The translations under genes and the position numbers were made by a program. From an uncultured Flavobacteriaceae bacterium (GTDB lineage: Bacteria > Bacteroidota > Bacteroidia > Flavobacteriales > Flavobacteriaceae), in contig CALDYU010000007.1 of assembly GCA_937944485.1 (NCBI GenBank), forward strand, positions 1-64,000: 64,000 bases of DNA, written 5' to 3'. The notes under the pieces are model-generated. The model did no database searches and had not been told where the DNA came from. It was given only the letters and a program-made list of their open reading frames with translations. Positions 17,566 through 25,790 of the stretch are shown here, piece by piece; position 1 is the first letter of the stretch; each line of letters opens with the position of its first letter.

Positions 17566-18726
17566 ATGAAAACAAAACTATGTATACTATCATTTTTTGT
17601 CCTGAAAATGATATTCTCACAATCCCCTACTGCGGATGATCTTGTTACCATTCACACGGCGACGCAGGCAGAAATAACTGCTATGACGGGTCTCTATGAG
17701 GGTTCTTTAATTTATAATACTGACGATAAGTTATTGTACCAATATTCTGGATCTTCTTGGCAAAAACTAACTCCCGAAGGCAACGAAACTAAGATAATAA
17801 CCAATGGCAATGTCACAATTACTGGGAGCGGGACTACTGCTGATCCTTACATCGTAACAGGGATAAAGTCAACATTTACTGATAATGGTAATGGCTCGTT
17901 TACTTTTTCAAACGGCATAGATCCTGATGTTAACTTTACACCCACGGTTTCAGGAAATACTCCAATAGTTGCAAATACAAGTGCTGGGATTGGGAATTGT
18001 GCTTCATTCGGGCTCAATCAAACCGAAGATATCACCATTAATGGGGCCTATTTTGATGGCGCTTCTACAGTTATGATAACTGGTCAAACTATTAATTCTG
18101 TTGTTATCAATAGTCCTACTCAAATTACAGCGAACATTACTTCTGGAGGTGTTTATGGTAGCTTTGATATTTCTGTTACCAATAATGCAGGTGTCGGCAC
18201 ATTAACCGGTGGGTTTCAGTTATTAGCATCATCTCCATTGAACACATATACTTATGCCACTAATGAGATGACTATTACAGGATCTATAAATTATAATGGC
18301 ACAACTCTAAATAGAACTGCTTCAAATGGTTGGAATGCACAAGGCTATTCAACAACACATGTAATAAGTACCAATAGCGGAGGACATGTCGATTTTACCG
18401 CAGATCAATCGAACAGATACTTAATGGCTGGTTTAAGTTCGAACCCATCTGCCAGTTCCTCCTATACCAATTTAGATTTCGCCGTATATATGGTAGCCAA
18501 TAGTCGTATTCAAATTAGAGAAAACGGAACCAGTTTGGGCTATGTATCGACTTATAGTGCAGGTGATCAGTTTCGAATTAATGTTGATTGCTTAGGAAAC
18601 GTCACTTATTTACAAAATGGTAATATAATTTACAGTTCCTCTAAAAAAGCAACGGCTCCATTATATTTTGATTCTTCGTTATACTCAGTAAATAGCTCAT
18701 TATCAAACATATCTATAACCTATTAA
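17566..18726 (+). CDS. Secreted head-module protein with IPT/TIG-like and lectin-like parts
   Basis: 386 residues, signal peptide ending MIFSQ. A shortened head module is visible (ITAMTGLYEGSLIYNTDDKLLYQYSGSSWQKL), then GNVTITGSGTTADPYIVTG as in fibre A, an IPT/TIG-like Ig segment (about 130-220) and a C-terminal beta-sandwich (about 225-385) that may bind a ligand. It lacks a sorting domain and the knob of fibres A and B. It lies between fibre B and the second CTD protein with gaps of 4-5 bp, so all three belong to one transcript. A surface or fibre-tip role is inferred. Confidence 0.72.
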   Translation: MKTKLCILSFFVLKMIFSQSPTADDLVTIHTATQAEITAMTGLYEGSLIYNTDDKLLYQYSGSSWQKLTPEGNETKIITNGNVTITGSGTTADPYIVTGIKSTFTDNGNGSFTFSNGIDPDVNFTPTVSGNTPIVANTSAGIGNCASFGLNQTEDITINGAYFDGASTVMITGQTINSVVINSPTQITANITSGGVYGSFDISVTNNAGVGTLTGGFQLLASSPLNTYTYATNEMTITGSINYNGTTLNRTASNGWNAQGYSTTHVISTNSGGHVDFTADQSNRYLMAGLSSNPSASSSYTNLDFAVYMVANSRIQIRENGTSLGYVSTYSAGDQFRINVDCLGNVTYLQNGNIIYSSSKKATAPLYFDSSLYSVNSSLSNISITY

Positions 18727-18731
18727 CGAAT

Positions 18732-19880
18732 ATGAAAAAAATAACGCTAGTATATATTTCCTTTCTATTAAGTTCATTAATTATAAATGGACAGGAAGCT
18801 GTTCAAAATTTTGGCAACTTAAAAGTACATACTGACGGCGCACTCGGTTTTCATCATGACCTTATCAACAATGGTATATCTGATGACAATCAGGGGTTAA
18901 TAGGTTTTTTTAGTAATAATAGTATCTTAATTTCCGGAGCATTTCGACCCGTATTTGAAGATTTAGAAATTATGGTAACCAATAATCTTTACTTAGAAGT
19001 TGGTATAAGGGTGACAAACAACACCAATTATATTTTAGGCAATATTATCACGCCTAGAGATCAAATAGACATATATATTGATTATATCAATAATGCATTT
19101 TATAATGGTAACGAAGACTTCACCAAAGTTGATGGCTATGCTGGCATCACCAATAAATCTAATTTTACATTTCCTATCGGTGACGAAACACGTTTAAGAC
19201 CGTTAAGCCTTATCAGTGAAACTACTATTTCAAATGCTAAAAGCGCTTACTTCTTTGAAAATCCGAATAGTCCATCCACCTTTTCATTGAGTTTCGATAC
19301 CGCAACACATACAGATATCATTACGATGATCAGTACTAAGGAATTTTGGGATGTTGATGCCGCTACTCCCGCTAAAGTGCGTTTAACATGGAATCCTGAA
19401 AGTGAAGTTAATGTATTAGCAGAGGCTGTTGAAGACTTACGTGTTGTCGGTTGGCATACGACAAATGAAACTTGGGAAAATTTAGGTATTTCTGAATATG
19501 GTGGAGACTTCAGTAACGGATACATTAGTTCGGAAGCGTTCACACCCGATGATTATAGCGTAATAACCTTAGGGGGGAGTCTAAATAAAAATAATATAAA
19601 CCTCGCTAATTATCTAATTACTCCGAATGGCGATGGAACCAATGACTTTTTAGTTATAAAGGAGGTCGCACTATCACCAGATAATCTATTGAAAATTTAT
19701 AATCGATGGGGACGCAAAGTGTATGAAGCCGAAGACTATGACAACACTTTCGAAGGTATAGCAAATTCTGGCCTTTTAGTAAATAAAGACAAAATATTGC
19801 CATCTGGATTATATTTTTACATCATAGAACTTAAAGATATCGATGTGCTACATCAGGGATACCTTTACATCAATGAATAA
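18732..19880 (+). CDS. T9SS type B sorting domain (CHU_C) protein, module 2
   Basis: 382 residues with signal peptide (ends IINGQ), paralogue of the gene at 14193. Shared segments are FGNLKVHTDGALGFHHDLINNG near the start, TNKSNFTFPIGD in the middle and YFFENPNSP. The type B CTD shows LITPNGDGTNDFLV, LKIYNRWGRKVYEA, LPSGLYFYIIEL and QGYLYINE. Export by the T9SS is expected. It closes the second module. The pairing of a CTD protein with fibre-like genes, twice in tandem, suggests that they function together. Confidence 0.88.
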   Translation: MKKITLVYISFLLSSLIINGQEAVQNFGNLKVHTDGALGFHHDLINNGISDDNQGLIGFFSNNSILISGAFRPVFEDLEIMVTNNLYLEVGIRVTNNTNYILGNIITPRDQIDIYIDYINNAFYNGNEDFTKVDGYAGITNKSNFTFPIGDETRLRPLSLISETTISNAKSAYFFENPNSPSTFSLSFDTATHTDIITMISTKEFWDVDAATPAKVRLTWNPESEVNVLAEAVEDLRVVGWHTTNETWENLGISEYGGDFSNGYISSEAFTPDDYSVITLGGSLNKNNINLANYLITPNGDGTNDFLVIKEVALSPDNLLKIYNRWGRKVYEAEDYDNTFEGIANSGLLVNKDKILPSGLYFYIIELKDIDVLHQGYLYINE

Positions 19881-19992
19881 AAAAGCTTATATTTCTCTTT
19901 AAGGAAAAAGAAATGTTTAAGTAATTTTAAATGCTCTGTGAATACTACATTACATTTGGTAACGTTTTTGCAATAGGGATAAAAAAAATACA

Positions 19993-20727
19993 ATGAAGCG
20001 TAGATCATTTGTCAAACAGACCGGAATAGCGAGTTTAGGAATTGCATTAGCACCAAGTTTTACGATAGCTAAGGAAGTAGAGTATTCCATTTTGGAGTTA
20101 ATGGGAAAGGCAGACATTGAACTTTTTGGAAAAGGCATTAATTTAAGAGCCGAAGCACATGATGCTTTTGTTGAGATGAAAAAGGCGGCCTATAGTGATG
20201 GTATTGATTTAAAAGTTGTTTCAAGTTATCGAAACTTTTCGCGGCAAGAAGCCATATTTGAACGTAAGTTTGATAAGTATACTGAAGAATTGGGTATGGA
20301 TCCGCTACCTGCTATCGATAAAATAATTGAATATTCTACCATACCTGGTACGAGTAGGCACCATTGGGGTACTGATGTAGACCTTGTAGATGGTTATAGA
20401 AAAGTGGAAGGAGATATGCTAGTCACTGAAAAATTTGAAGCCGGTGGCCCTTATGAAGATTTCAAAAAATGGATGGATGAAAACGCCAAAGTTTTTGATT
20501 TTCATCTCGTTTATACGGATGAACCTCGAAGAAAAGGATTCAAATATGAACCGTGGCACTATAGTTTTGCGCCCATTTCTGTGCCCATGTTAACCGCTTT
20601 TAGAAGTAAAAATATCGTTCAATTAATGAAAGAAGAAACGTTTTTAGGCAGCGAATATTTCACAAGTGGCTTTTTAAAAACATACATACAAAACAACATT
20701 TTAGATATAAATAAAGAACTTTTATAG
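19993..20727 (+). CDS. M15 family D-Ala-D-Ala carboxypeptidase, Tat-exported
   Basis: 244 residues. The N-terminus has a twin-arginine motif (KRRSFVKQTG) followed by a hydrophobic stretch ending ALAPS, a Tat signal. The VanY/DacB M15 signature is SSYRNFSRQEAIF, then the zinc ligands in SRHHWGTDVDL and the EPWHYSF segment. It should trim the D-Ala from peptidoglycan stem peptides in the periplasm. Tat export fits the presence of tatA at 5642-5968. Monocistronic between the fibre locus and an M48 peptidase. Confidence 0.9.
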   Translation: MKRRSFVKQTGIASLGIALAPSFTIAKEVEYSILELMGKADIELFGKGINLRAEAHDAFVEMKKAAYSDGIDLKVVSSYRNFSRQEAIFERKFDKYTEELGMDPLPAIDKIIEYSTIPGTSRHHWGTDVDLVDGYRKVEGDMLVTEKFEAGGPYEDFKKWMDENAKVFDFHLVYTDEPRRKGFKYEPWHYSFAPISVPMLTAFRSKNIVQLMKEETFLGSEYFTSGFLKTYIQNNILDINKELL

Positions 20728-20779
20728 CTCTTTTCTACCTTTTTTGTACCTTCCCTTTCCTATTTGAACACTTTCAAAC

Positions 20780-21547
20780 ATGAACAGAGGAAGCTGGAAA
20801 ATTCGAATTTTTATTGGTTTAGCCATTGTAGCATTTGCTTTCATTCGAAAATGCAATAACACTGAAGAAAACCCTTATACGGGTCGTTCGCAGCATATTA
20901 CTATGGATGCGCAACAGGAAATTGCGATCGGGCTTCAAAGTGCTCCGCAAATGGCGCAGCAACATGGGGGTCTTTATCCTGATCAACGTCTTCAAAAATA
21001 TGTTGATCAAGTGGGTTATAAATTGGTTCAAAATAGTATTGCACGAGAAACTCCTTATAAATTTGAATTCCATCTTTTGGCAGACGATAAAACCATTAAT
21101 GCTTTTGCATTACCAGGTGGTCAATGTTTTATTACCTATGCCCTGTTCAAGCAATTGAATGAAGAACAACTAGCAGGTGTATTGGGTCATGAAATTGGTC
21201 ATGTAATAGGAAGACATTCGGCTGAAAGAATAGCTTCAAGCGAGTTTTGGAGAACAGCTACTATGGGTGCCACTGTTGGTGCCGGTGATATAGGAAACGT
21301 TGTTGGCGGCATTGGTCAGACGACCTTACTAAAAAATGGCCGTGGTGACGAGCTCGAAAGTGATGATCTTGGTGTTCTTTTTATGATACAATCAGGCTAC
21401 GATCCGAACGAAATGATTAGGGTAATGCAGATTTTAAAAGCAGCAGCAGGACCCAATCGCGTGCCCGAATTTCAAAGTACGCATCCCGATCCTGAAAATA
21501 GAATTCAAAAAATTAAGGAATCTATTGCTAAATATCAGGGGCAATAA
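20780..21547 (+). CDS. M48 family zinc metalloprotease
   Basis: 255 residues. An N-terminal hydrophobic segment (FIGLAIVAFAFI) anchors it to the membrane or acts as a signal. The zinc site is H137-E138-I-G-H141 (GHEIGHVIGRH) and the third ligand is Glu193 in ESDDLG. The HPDPENRI segment near the end is typical of the BepA/LoiP-like branch, which handles outer-membrane protein quality control. The exact role in this organism is not shown. It follows the M15 gene by 52 bp and may be cotranscribed. Confidence 0.9.
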   Translation: MNRGSWKIRIFIGLAIVAFAFIRKCNNTEENPYTGRSQHITMDAQQEIAIGLQSAPQMAQQHGGLYPDQRLQKYVDQVGYKLVQNSIARETPYKFEFHLLADDKTINAFALPGGQCFITYALFKQLNEEQLAGVLGHEIGHVIGRHSAERIASSEFWRTATMGATVGAGDIGNVVGGIGQTTLLKNGRGDELESDDLGVLFMIQSGYDPNEMIRVMQILKAAAGPNRVPEFQSTHPDPENRIQKIKESIAKYQGQ

Positions 21548-21669
21548 ATAAGTGAAAAGCATTAATTAGGCATACAACTTACTTTTTCGTATATTGCTCT
21601 TTCCCAATATCTTTACTACAGTCTTCTTTAATTCCTTACAGCTATGCTTATTGGTCAAATAGCGCTATA

Positions 21670-21837
21670 ATGGGAACAATTATACATTTTACGAATTTGT
21701 ACAAAGAGGCTTTTGCCAATTGCAAACCAAAAGCCGTAGTTGTGGCATTGAAGATATACTCTGTTTTTTGTGCGCTTATGCTCTTAATGGCGCTGTATGC
21801 TTTATCATATAGAGCTGTAAATGGCTGGGATTTTTAA
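21670..21837 (+). CDS. Small membrane protein of 55 residues (DUF6747-like)
   Basis: ATG at 21670, TAA at 21835-21837. The start MGTIIHFTNLYKEAFANCK is followed by one hydrophobic helix (VFCALMLLMALYALSY) and a short tail ending GWDF. I recall close relatives in marine flavobacteria under the name DUF6747; the name is from memory and no function is known. A terminator follows at 21896. A single-pass inner-membrane protein is likely. Confidence 0.75.
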   Translation: MGTIIHFTNLYKEAFANCKPKAVVVALKIYSVFCALMLLMALYALSYRAVNGWDF

Positions 21838-21895
21838 AAATTCTATTAAAAAGAGTTTTTTACAAAAACTATAAATCACTTTAACAATATAATAC

Positions 21896-21927
21896 AAAAA
21901 AACGCTTGCGATCTAGCAAGCGTTTTT
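21896..21927 (+). terminator. Intrinsic terminator after the 55-residue gene
   Basis: Stem of about 12 bp (AAAAACGCTTGC with its complement) around a 6-nt loop, then T-run. The next 220 bp to gpmI hold no gene. Confidence 0.85.
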
Positions 21928-22155
21928 GGTTTTTGAATTGATGAATAAATGTGTTGATAGTTCAAAGATAGTAGTGCTCTTTCCTTCAAATTTTAAGATT
22001 AACAGATATATAACTAAAGTTTAACAACTGTTGAAAATTAAGCTTGATTTATAACATTCTTCATAAAAGTCCTGTCCAATTCTTAAAAAGCTTTTCGAAA
22101 TACTGGTTATAGCAACTAAATCACCCTATTTTTACGATTCAAATTGGAACAAACC

Positions 22156-23667
22156 ATGAATAAGAAGGTCATATTAATGATTTTAGATGGATGGGGTAAA
22201 TCTCCTGATCCAAAAGTATCTGCCATTGATAACGCTAACACCTCTTTTATAGATAGTTTATACACGAAGTATCCGCATGCTCAATTGCGTACGGATGGTT
22301 TGCATGTTGGGCTTCCAGAAGGCCAAATGGGTAATAGTGAAGTGGGGCATATGAATTTAGGCGCTGGCCGTATTGTATATCAAGATTTAGCTAAAATTAA
22401 TTTGGCTATTGAAAAAGACACCTTAAAGGATGAAAAAGAGCTCATTGATGCGCTTAAATACGCATCAGATCATAATAAAAATGTTCACTTTTTAGGGCTA
22501 TTAAGTGATGGAGGCGTACATGCACATACTAATCATTTAAGAGGGTTTATTGATGCAGCCAATAACGCCGGGGTACAGTCGTTTGTGCATGCTTTTACGG
22601 ATGGCAGAGATGTAGACCCTAAATCAGGCAAGCAGTATGTATCAGATTTAGAAAATTACATTAAAGGAACAAATACCAAATTAGCAACCATAACAGGTCG
22701 CTATTACGCGATGGATAGAGATAATCGCTGGGAACGCGTTCATCTGGCTTACGATGCTCTAGTAAACGGAGTTGGAATCAAAACATCGAATGCTACAACA
22801 TCAATTCAAACAAGTTATGACAATGAGGTGACTGACGAATTTATAAAACCCCTCATTCTAACAGAAAATGACATACCTGTAGCTACAATTAAGGAAGATG
22901 ACGTGGTCTTATTTTTTAACTTCAGAACGGACAGAGGGCGTGAACTAACTACCATGTTAAATCAAAAGGATTTTCCAGAATATAACACTAAAAAATTAGA
23001 CCTATACTATGTTACCATTACCAATTACAGTGATGATTTTAAAGGAATAAAAGTTATTTTCAATAAAGATAATATCACCGAAACCTTAGGTGAAGTATTA
23101 GAAAAAGAAAACAAAACTCAAATTAGAATTGCTGAAACAGAGAAGTATCCTCATGTAACATTTTTCTTTTCTGGCGGAAGAGAAATCCCTTTTAAAGGTG
23201 AATCAAGAATATTAAAAAAATCTCCCAAAGTGGCAACTTATGATTTAAAACCAGAAATGTCTGCTTTTGAATTAACAGATGCTCTAATACCTGAATTAGA
23301 AAAAGAAGCGACTGATTTTGTATGCTTGAACTTTGCAAATGGTGATATGGTTGGTCATACAGGATCAATGCCAGCCGCTATAAAAGCATGTGAAGCCGTT
23401 GACGCATGTGTTGAGCGCGTAATAAGTTCAGGTTTAAAACACGGCTATACTACATTATTAATTGCAGATCACGGTAATTGTGAAACAATGATTAATCCTG
23501 ATGGTAGTCCGCATACGGCTCATACTACCAATCCGGTTCCTATAATCTTGGTCGATAATGAATTGACTTCTATAAAAAATGGTGTTTTGGGGGATGTTGC
23601 GCCAACCATTCTAAAACTAATGGGATTAAAGCAGCCCAAAGCAATGACTCAAAATTCTCTAATTTAA
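22156..23667 (+). CDS. gpmI: 2,3-bisphosphoglycerate-independent phosphoglycerate mutase
   Basis: 503 residues from ATG 22156. The frame opens with a TTG at 22144, but the ATG gives the normal MNKKVILMILDGWG start. The phospho-acceptor Ser61 is in MGNSEVGHMNLGAGR and the metal ligands include Asp11 in ILDGWG. The ADHGNCE segment near the C-terminus completes the second manganese site. It interconverts 3- and 2-phosphoglycerate in glycolysis and gluconeogenesis in the cytoplasm. Its length is normal for the family. map follows on the same strand. Confidence 0.96.
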   Translation: MNKKVILMILDGWGKSPDPKVSAIDNANTSFIDSLYTKYPHAQLRTDGLHVGLPEGQMGNSEVGHMNLGAGRIVYQDLAKINLAIEKDTLKDEKELIDALKYASDHNKNVHFLGLLSDGGVHAHTNHLRGFIDAANNAGVQSFVHAFTDGRDVDPKSGKQYVSDLENYIKGTNTKLATITGRYYAMDRDNRWERVHLAYDALVNGVGIKTSNATTSIQTSYDNEVTDEFIKPLILTENDIPVATIKEDDVVLFFNFRTDRGRELTTMLNQKDFPEYNTKKLDLYYVTITNYSDDFKGIKVIFNKDNITETLGEVLEKENKTQIRIAETEKYPHVTFFFSGGREIPFKGESRILKKSPKVATYDLKPEMSAFELTDALIPELEKEATDFVCLNFANGDMVGHTGSMPAAIKACEAVDACVERVISSGLKHGYTTLLIADHGNCETMINPDGSPHTAHTTNPVPIILVDNELTSIKNGVLGDVAPTILKLMGLKQPKAMTQNSLI

Positions 23668-23688
23668 AAAGGGTATCTGCAAATAATT

Positions 23689-23696
23689 TACCTTTG
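23689..23696 (+). promoter_or_regulatory. -7 promoter box (TACCTTTG) of map
   Basis: Exact TAnnTTTG match just before ATG 23703; the implied leader is very short. Confidence 0.6.
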
Positions 23697-23702
23697 TAAG
23701 CT

Positions 23703-24512
23703 ATGATTCTAGTTAAGACCGCTGAGGAAATAGAATTAATGCGTGAAAGTGCATTAATAGTTTCAAAAACATTAGGAATGCTGGCCAAAGAGGTAAAACC
23801 TGGTGTTACAACATTAGAGCTAGATGCCCTCGCAGAAACATGTATTAGAGACCATGGTGCCGTGCCTGGCTTTTTGGGATTATATGATTTTCCCAACTCG
23901 CTATGTATGAGCCCGAATGCCCAAGTAGTGCACGGAATTCCGAATAATACGCCTTTGGTTGAAGGTGATATTATATCCATTGATTGCGGTGCTTTAAAAA
24001 ATGATTTCTATGGTGATCATGCCTATACGTTTGAAGTCGGTGAAGTAGCCCCAGAAACCAAAAAACTACTTGATGTTACCAAAGCCTCTTTATACGCTGG
24101 CATTCGCGAGTTTAAAAAAGGTAACCGCGTTGGTGATGTAGGTTATGCGATTCAAAAATATACTGAAGACCATGGTTACGGAGTTGTTCGCGAATTAGTA
24201 GGTCACGGATTAGGGCGTAAAATGCATGAAGATCCTGAAATGCCGAATTATGGAAAACGAGGTAGGGGTAAAAAATTTGTAGAAGGAATGGTTGTTGCCA
24301 TCGAACCGATGATCAATTTAGGAACGCGCCGAATCAAACAATTGAATGATGGCTGGACAATTCTAACCGCCGATGGAAAACCAAGTGCCCATTTTGAACA
24401 TAATGTTGCTCTCGTTAATGGCAAACCAGAACTGTTATCTACTTTTAAATACGTTTATGAAGCGCTTGGAATTAAAAGTGATGAAGAAGATGAGTTTCGG
24501 GGAAAGGGTTGA
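23703..24512 (+). CDS. map: Type I methionine aminopeptidase
   Basis: 269 residues. The five metal ligands line up with the family: Asp94 (SIDCG), Asp105 (YGDHA), His168 (VGHGLG), Glu201 (AIEPM) and Glu232 (HFEHN). It removes the N-terminal methionine from nascent proteins. The last residues (EDEFRGKG) lie about 50 bp before the left repeat of the GxxExxY unit, and the tail may have been slightly altered there. Own promoter at 23689. Confidence 0.96.
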   Translation: MILVKTAEEIELMRESALIVSKTLGMLAKEVKPGVTTLELDALAETCIRDHGAVPGFLGLYDFPNSLCMSPNAQVVHGIPNNTPLVEGDIISIDCGALKNDFYGDHAYTFEVGEVAPETKKLLDVTKASLYAGIREFKKGNRVGDVGYAIQKYTEDHGYGVVRELVGHGLGRKMHEDPEMPNYGKRGRGKKFVEGMVVAIEPMINLGTRRIKQLNDGWTILTADGKPSAHFEHNVALVNGKPELLSTFKYVYEALGIKSDEEDEFRGKG

Positions 24513-24563
24513 GTTATTAAAAAAAGAATCATATAGAAACATAAACAATCTTCACTTTTTTAT

Positions 24564-24592
24564 GGACACTAATTTCACGAATGTACACGAAT
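24564..24592. repeat. Left inverted repeat of the GxxExxY unit
   Basis: 29 bp beginning GGACAC, with CAC(T/G)AAT motifs at 24567, 24576 and 24586 (spacing 9 then 10). It is the inverted counterpart of 25003-25031, differing only at a few positions where G and T swap. Confidence 0.8.
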
Positions 24593-24618
24593 GAACTTCT
24601 GAAAAAGGATTGTAAATT

Positions 24619-24993
24619 ATGAGTGAAATAGTTTATAAAGACGAATCTTATTATATCATTGGCTTATGTATGGATGTTCATAATGAACTAGGCAAAGGGT
24701 TTAGTGAGGCTGTTTACGGAGATGCTCTTGAAATTGAATTGAAATCAAATGGCGTGCCATTTGAAAGAGAAGTTCGATTTCCTATTAACTATAAAGGTGA
24801 AATTTTACCACATCAATATGTTGCCGATTTTGTTGTTGAAAAGAAGATTATTCTTGAGTTAAAAGCAATCGAAAAGTTAGCAAGTACCCATATAAAACAA
24901 ACATTAAATTATCTAGCTGCCTCAAAACTAAAATTAGGATTATTGATTAATTTCGGAGCGGATAGTTTAACTCACAAAAGAATAGTACTATAG
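24619..24993 (+). CDS. GxxExxY family protein
   Basis: 124 residues. The signature GFSEAVY lies in NELGKGFSEAVYGDALEIEL. The later residues (HQYVADFVVEKKIILELKAIEKL) carry the D-x(n)-E-x-K pattern of a PD-(D/E)xK nuclease-like fold, and a conserved LNYL / LGLLINFG close follows. Members are frequent, scattered and often flanked by repeats in Bacteroidota; no role is established. The gene is enclosed by 29-bp inverted repeats and separates map from a methyltransferase gene, so it looks like an inserted unit. Intact, with no frameshift. Confidence 0.92.
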   Translation: MSEIVYKDESYYIIGLCMDVHNELGKGFSEAVYGDALEIELKSNGVPFEREVRFPINYKGEILPHQYVADFVVEKKIILELKAIEKLASTHIKQTLNYLAASKLKLGLLINFGADSLTHKRIVL

Positions 24994-25002
24994 TACCATT
25001 GA

Positions 25003-25031
25003 ATTAGTGTAAATTAGTGAAATTCGTGTCC
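25003..25031. repeat. Right inverted repeat of the GxxExxY unit
   Basis: 29 bp with ATTAGTG at 25003 and 25013 and ATTCGTG at 25022 (spacing 10 then 9), the mirror of the left end. Both possible GTG start codons of the next gene (25017, 25026) lie inside it. Confidence 0.8.
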
Positions 25032-25790
25032 AACCTTTTTAAATTTATTTTAAATTTACTCCCTAGGCCAATACTTATTAAACTAAGTTATTTGGCAAGG
25101 CCTATCTTGGCATTTGCAATGCGAGGTAATAATTATGTTGATCCTATTGACGGAAAGAAGTTCAAACGTTTCTTGCCTTATGGCTATGAAAACCCAAGAG
25201 AAAACGTTTTGGCGCCTGCAACGCTTTCCCTTGAGCGCCATCGATTGCTTTGGCTTTATCTCAAAAATGAAACTGATTTTTTTACAGCTACTTTAAAAGT
25301 ACTGCATTTTGCACCCGAGCAAGCCTTTTACAAACGCTTTCGTGAACTGAGTAACTTAGAATATGTCACCACAGACTTATTCTCACCATTAGCAGATATT
25401 AAAGCAGATATTTGTGACCTTCCTATGAAAAATAACACCTATGATGTTATCTTCTGTAATCATGTATTAGAACATATTCCCGATGATACTAAAGCAATGC
25501 AAGAACTGTATCGCGTGTTAAAACCGGGTGGTTGGGGTATTTTTCAAATTCCGCAAGATTTAAGTCGTGAAACTACTTTTGAGGACGATAGTATTACGGA
25601 TAAAAAAGAACGGACTAAAATTTTCGGGCAATACGATCATGTACGCATTTACGGGCGTGATTATTTTGATAAACTTCGTGGTGTTGGCTTTGATGTTGAA
25701 GAAGTTAACTACACCAATACAATGACCAAAGAAACTATAGAGAAGTACCGTTTAGCCAAGGGCGAGATTATTCCTCTAGTCAAAAAATAG
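25017..25790 (+). CDS. Class I SAM-dependent methyltransferase
   Basis: 257 residues if the first GTG is used. An N-terminal basic, hydrophobic segment (LNLLPRPILIKLSYLARPIL) precedes a DGKKFKRFLPYGY motif and a Methyltransf_11-type domain (DICDLPMKNNTYDVIFCNHVLEHI, RVLKPGGWG). The substrate is unknown. There is no ATG near the expected start. The only starts, GTG at 25017 or 25026, fall in the right repeat of the GxxExxY unit, so the native start and ribosome site were probably displaced by that insertion. The 3' end abuts the convergent apbE stop with no gap. Confidence 0.88.
   Translation: MKFVSNLFKFILNLLPRPILIKLSYLARPILAFAMRGNNYVDPIDGKKFKRFLPYGYENPRENVLAPATLSLERHRLLWLYLKNETDFFTATLKVLHFAPEQAFYKRFRELSNLEYVTTDLFSPLADIKADICDLPMKNNTYDVIFCNHVLEHIPDDTKAMQELYRVLKPGGWGIFQIPQDLSRETTFEDDSITDKKERTKIFGQYDHVRIYGRDYFDKLRGVGFDVEEVNYTNTMTKETIEKYRLAKGEIIPLVKK

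Noticed and set aside
20819..21158. ORFs on both strands inside the M48 gene
   Set aside because: Frame shadows; the M48 frame holds the HExxH and ESDD motifs.
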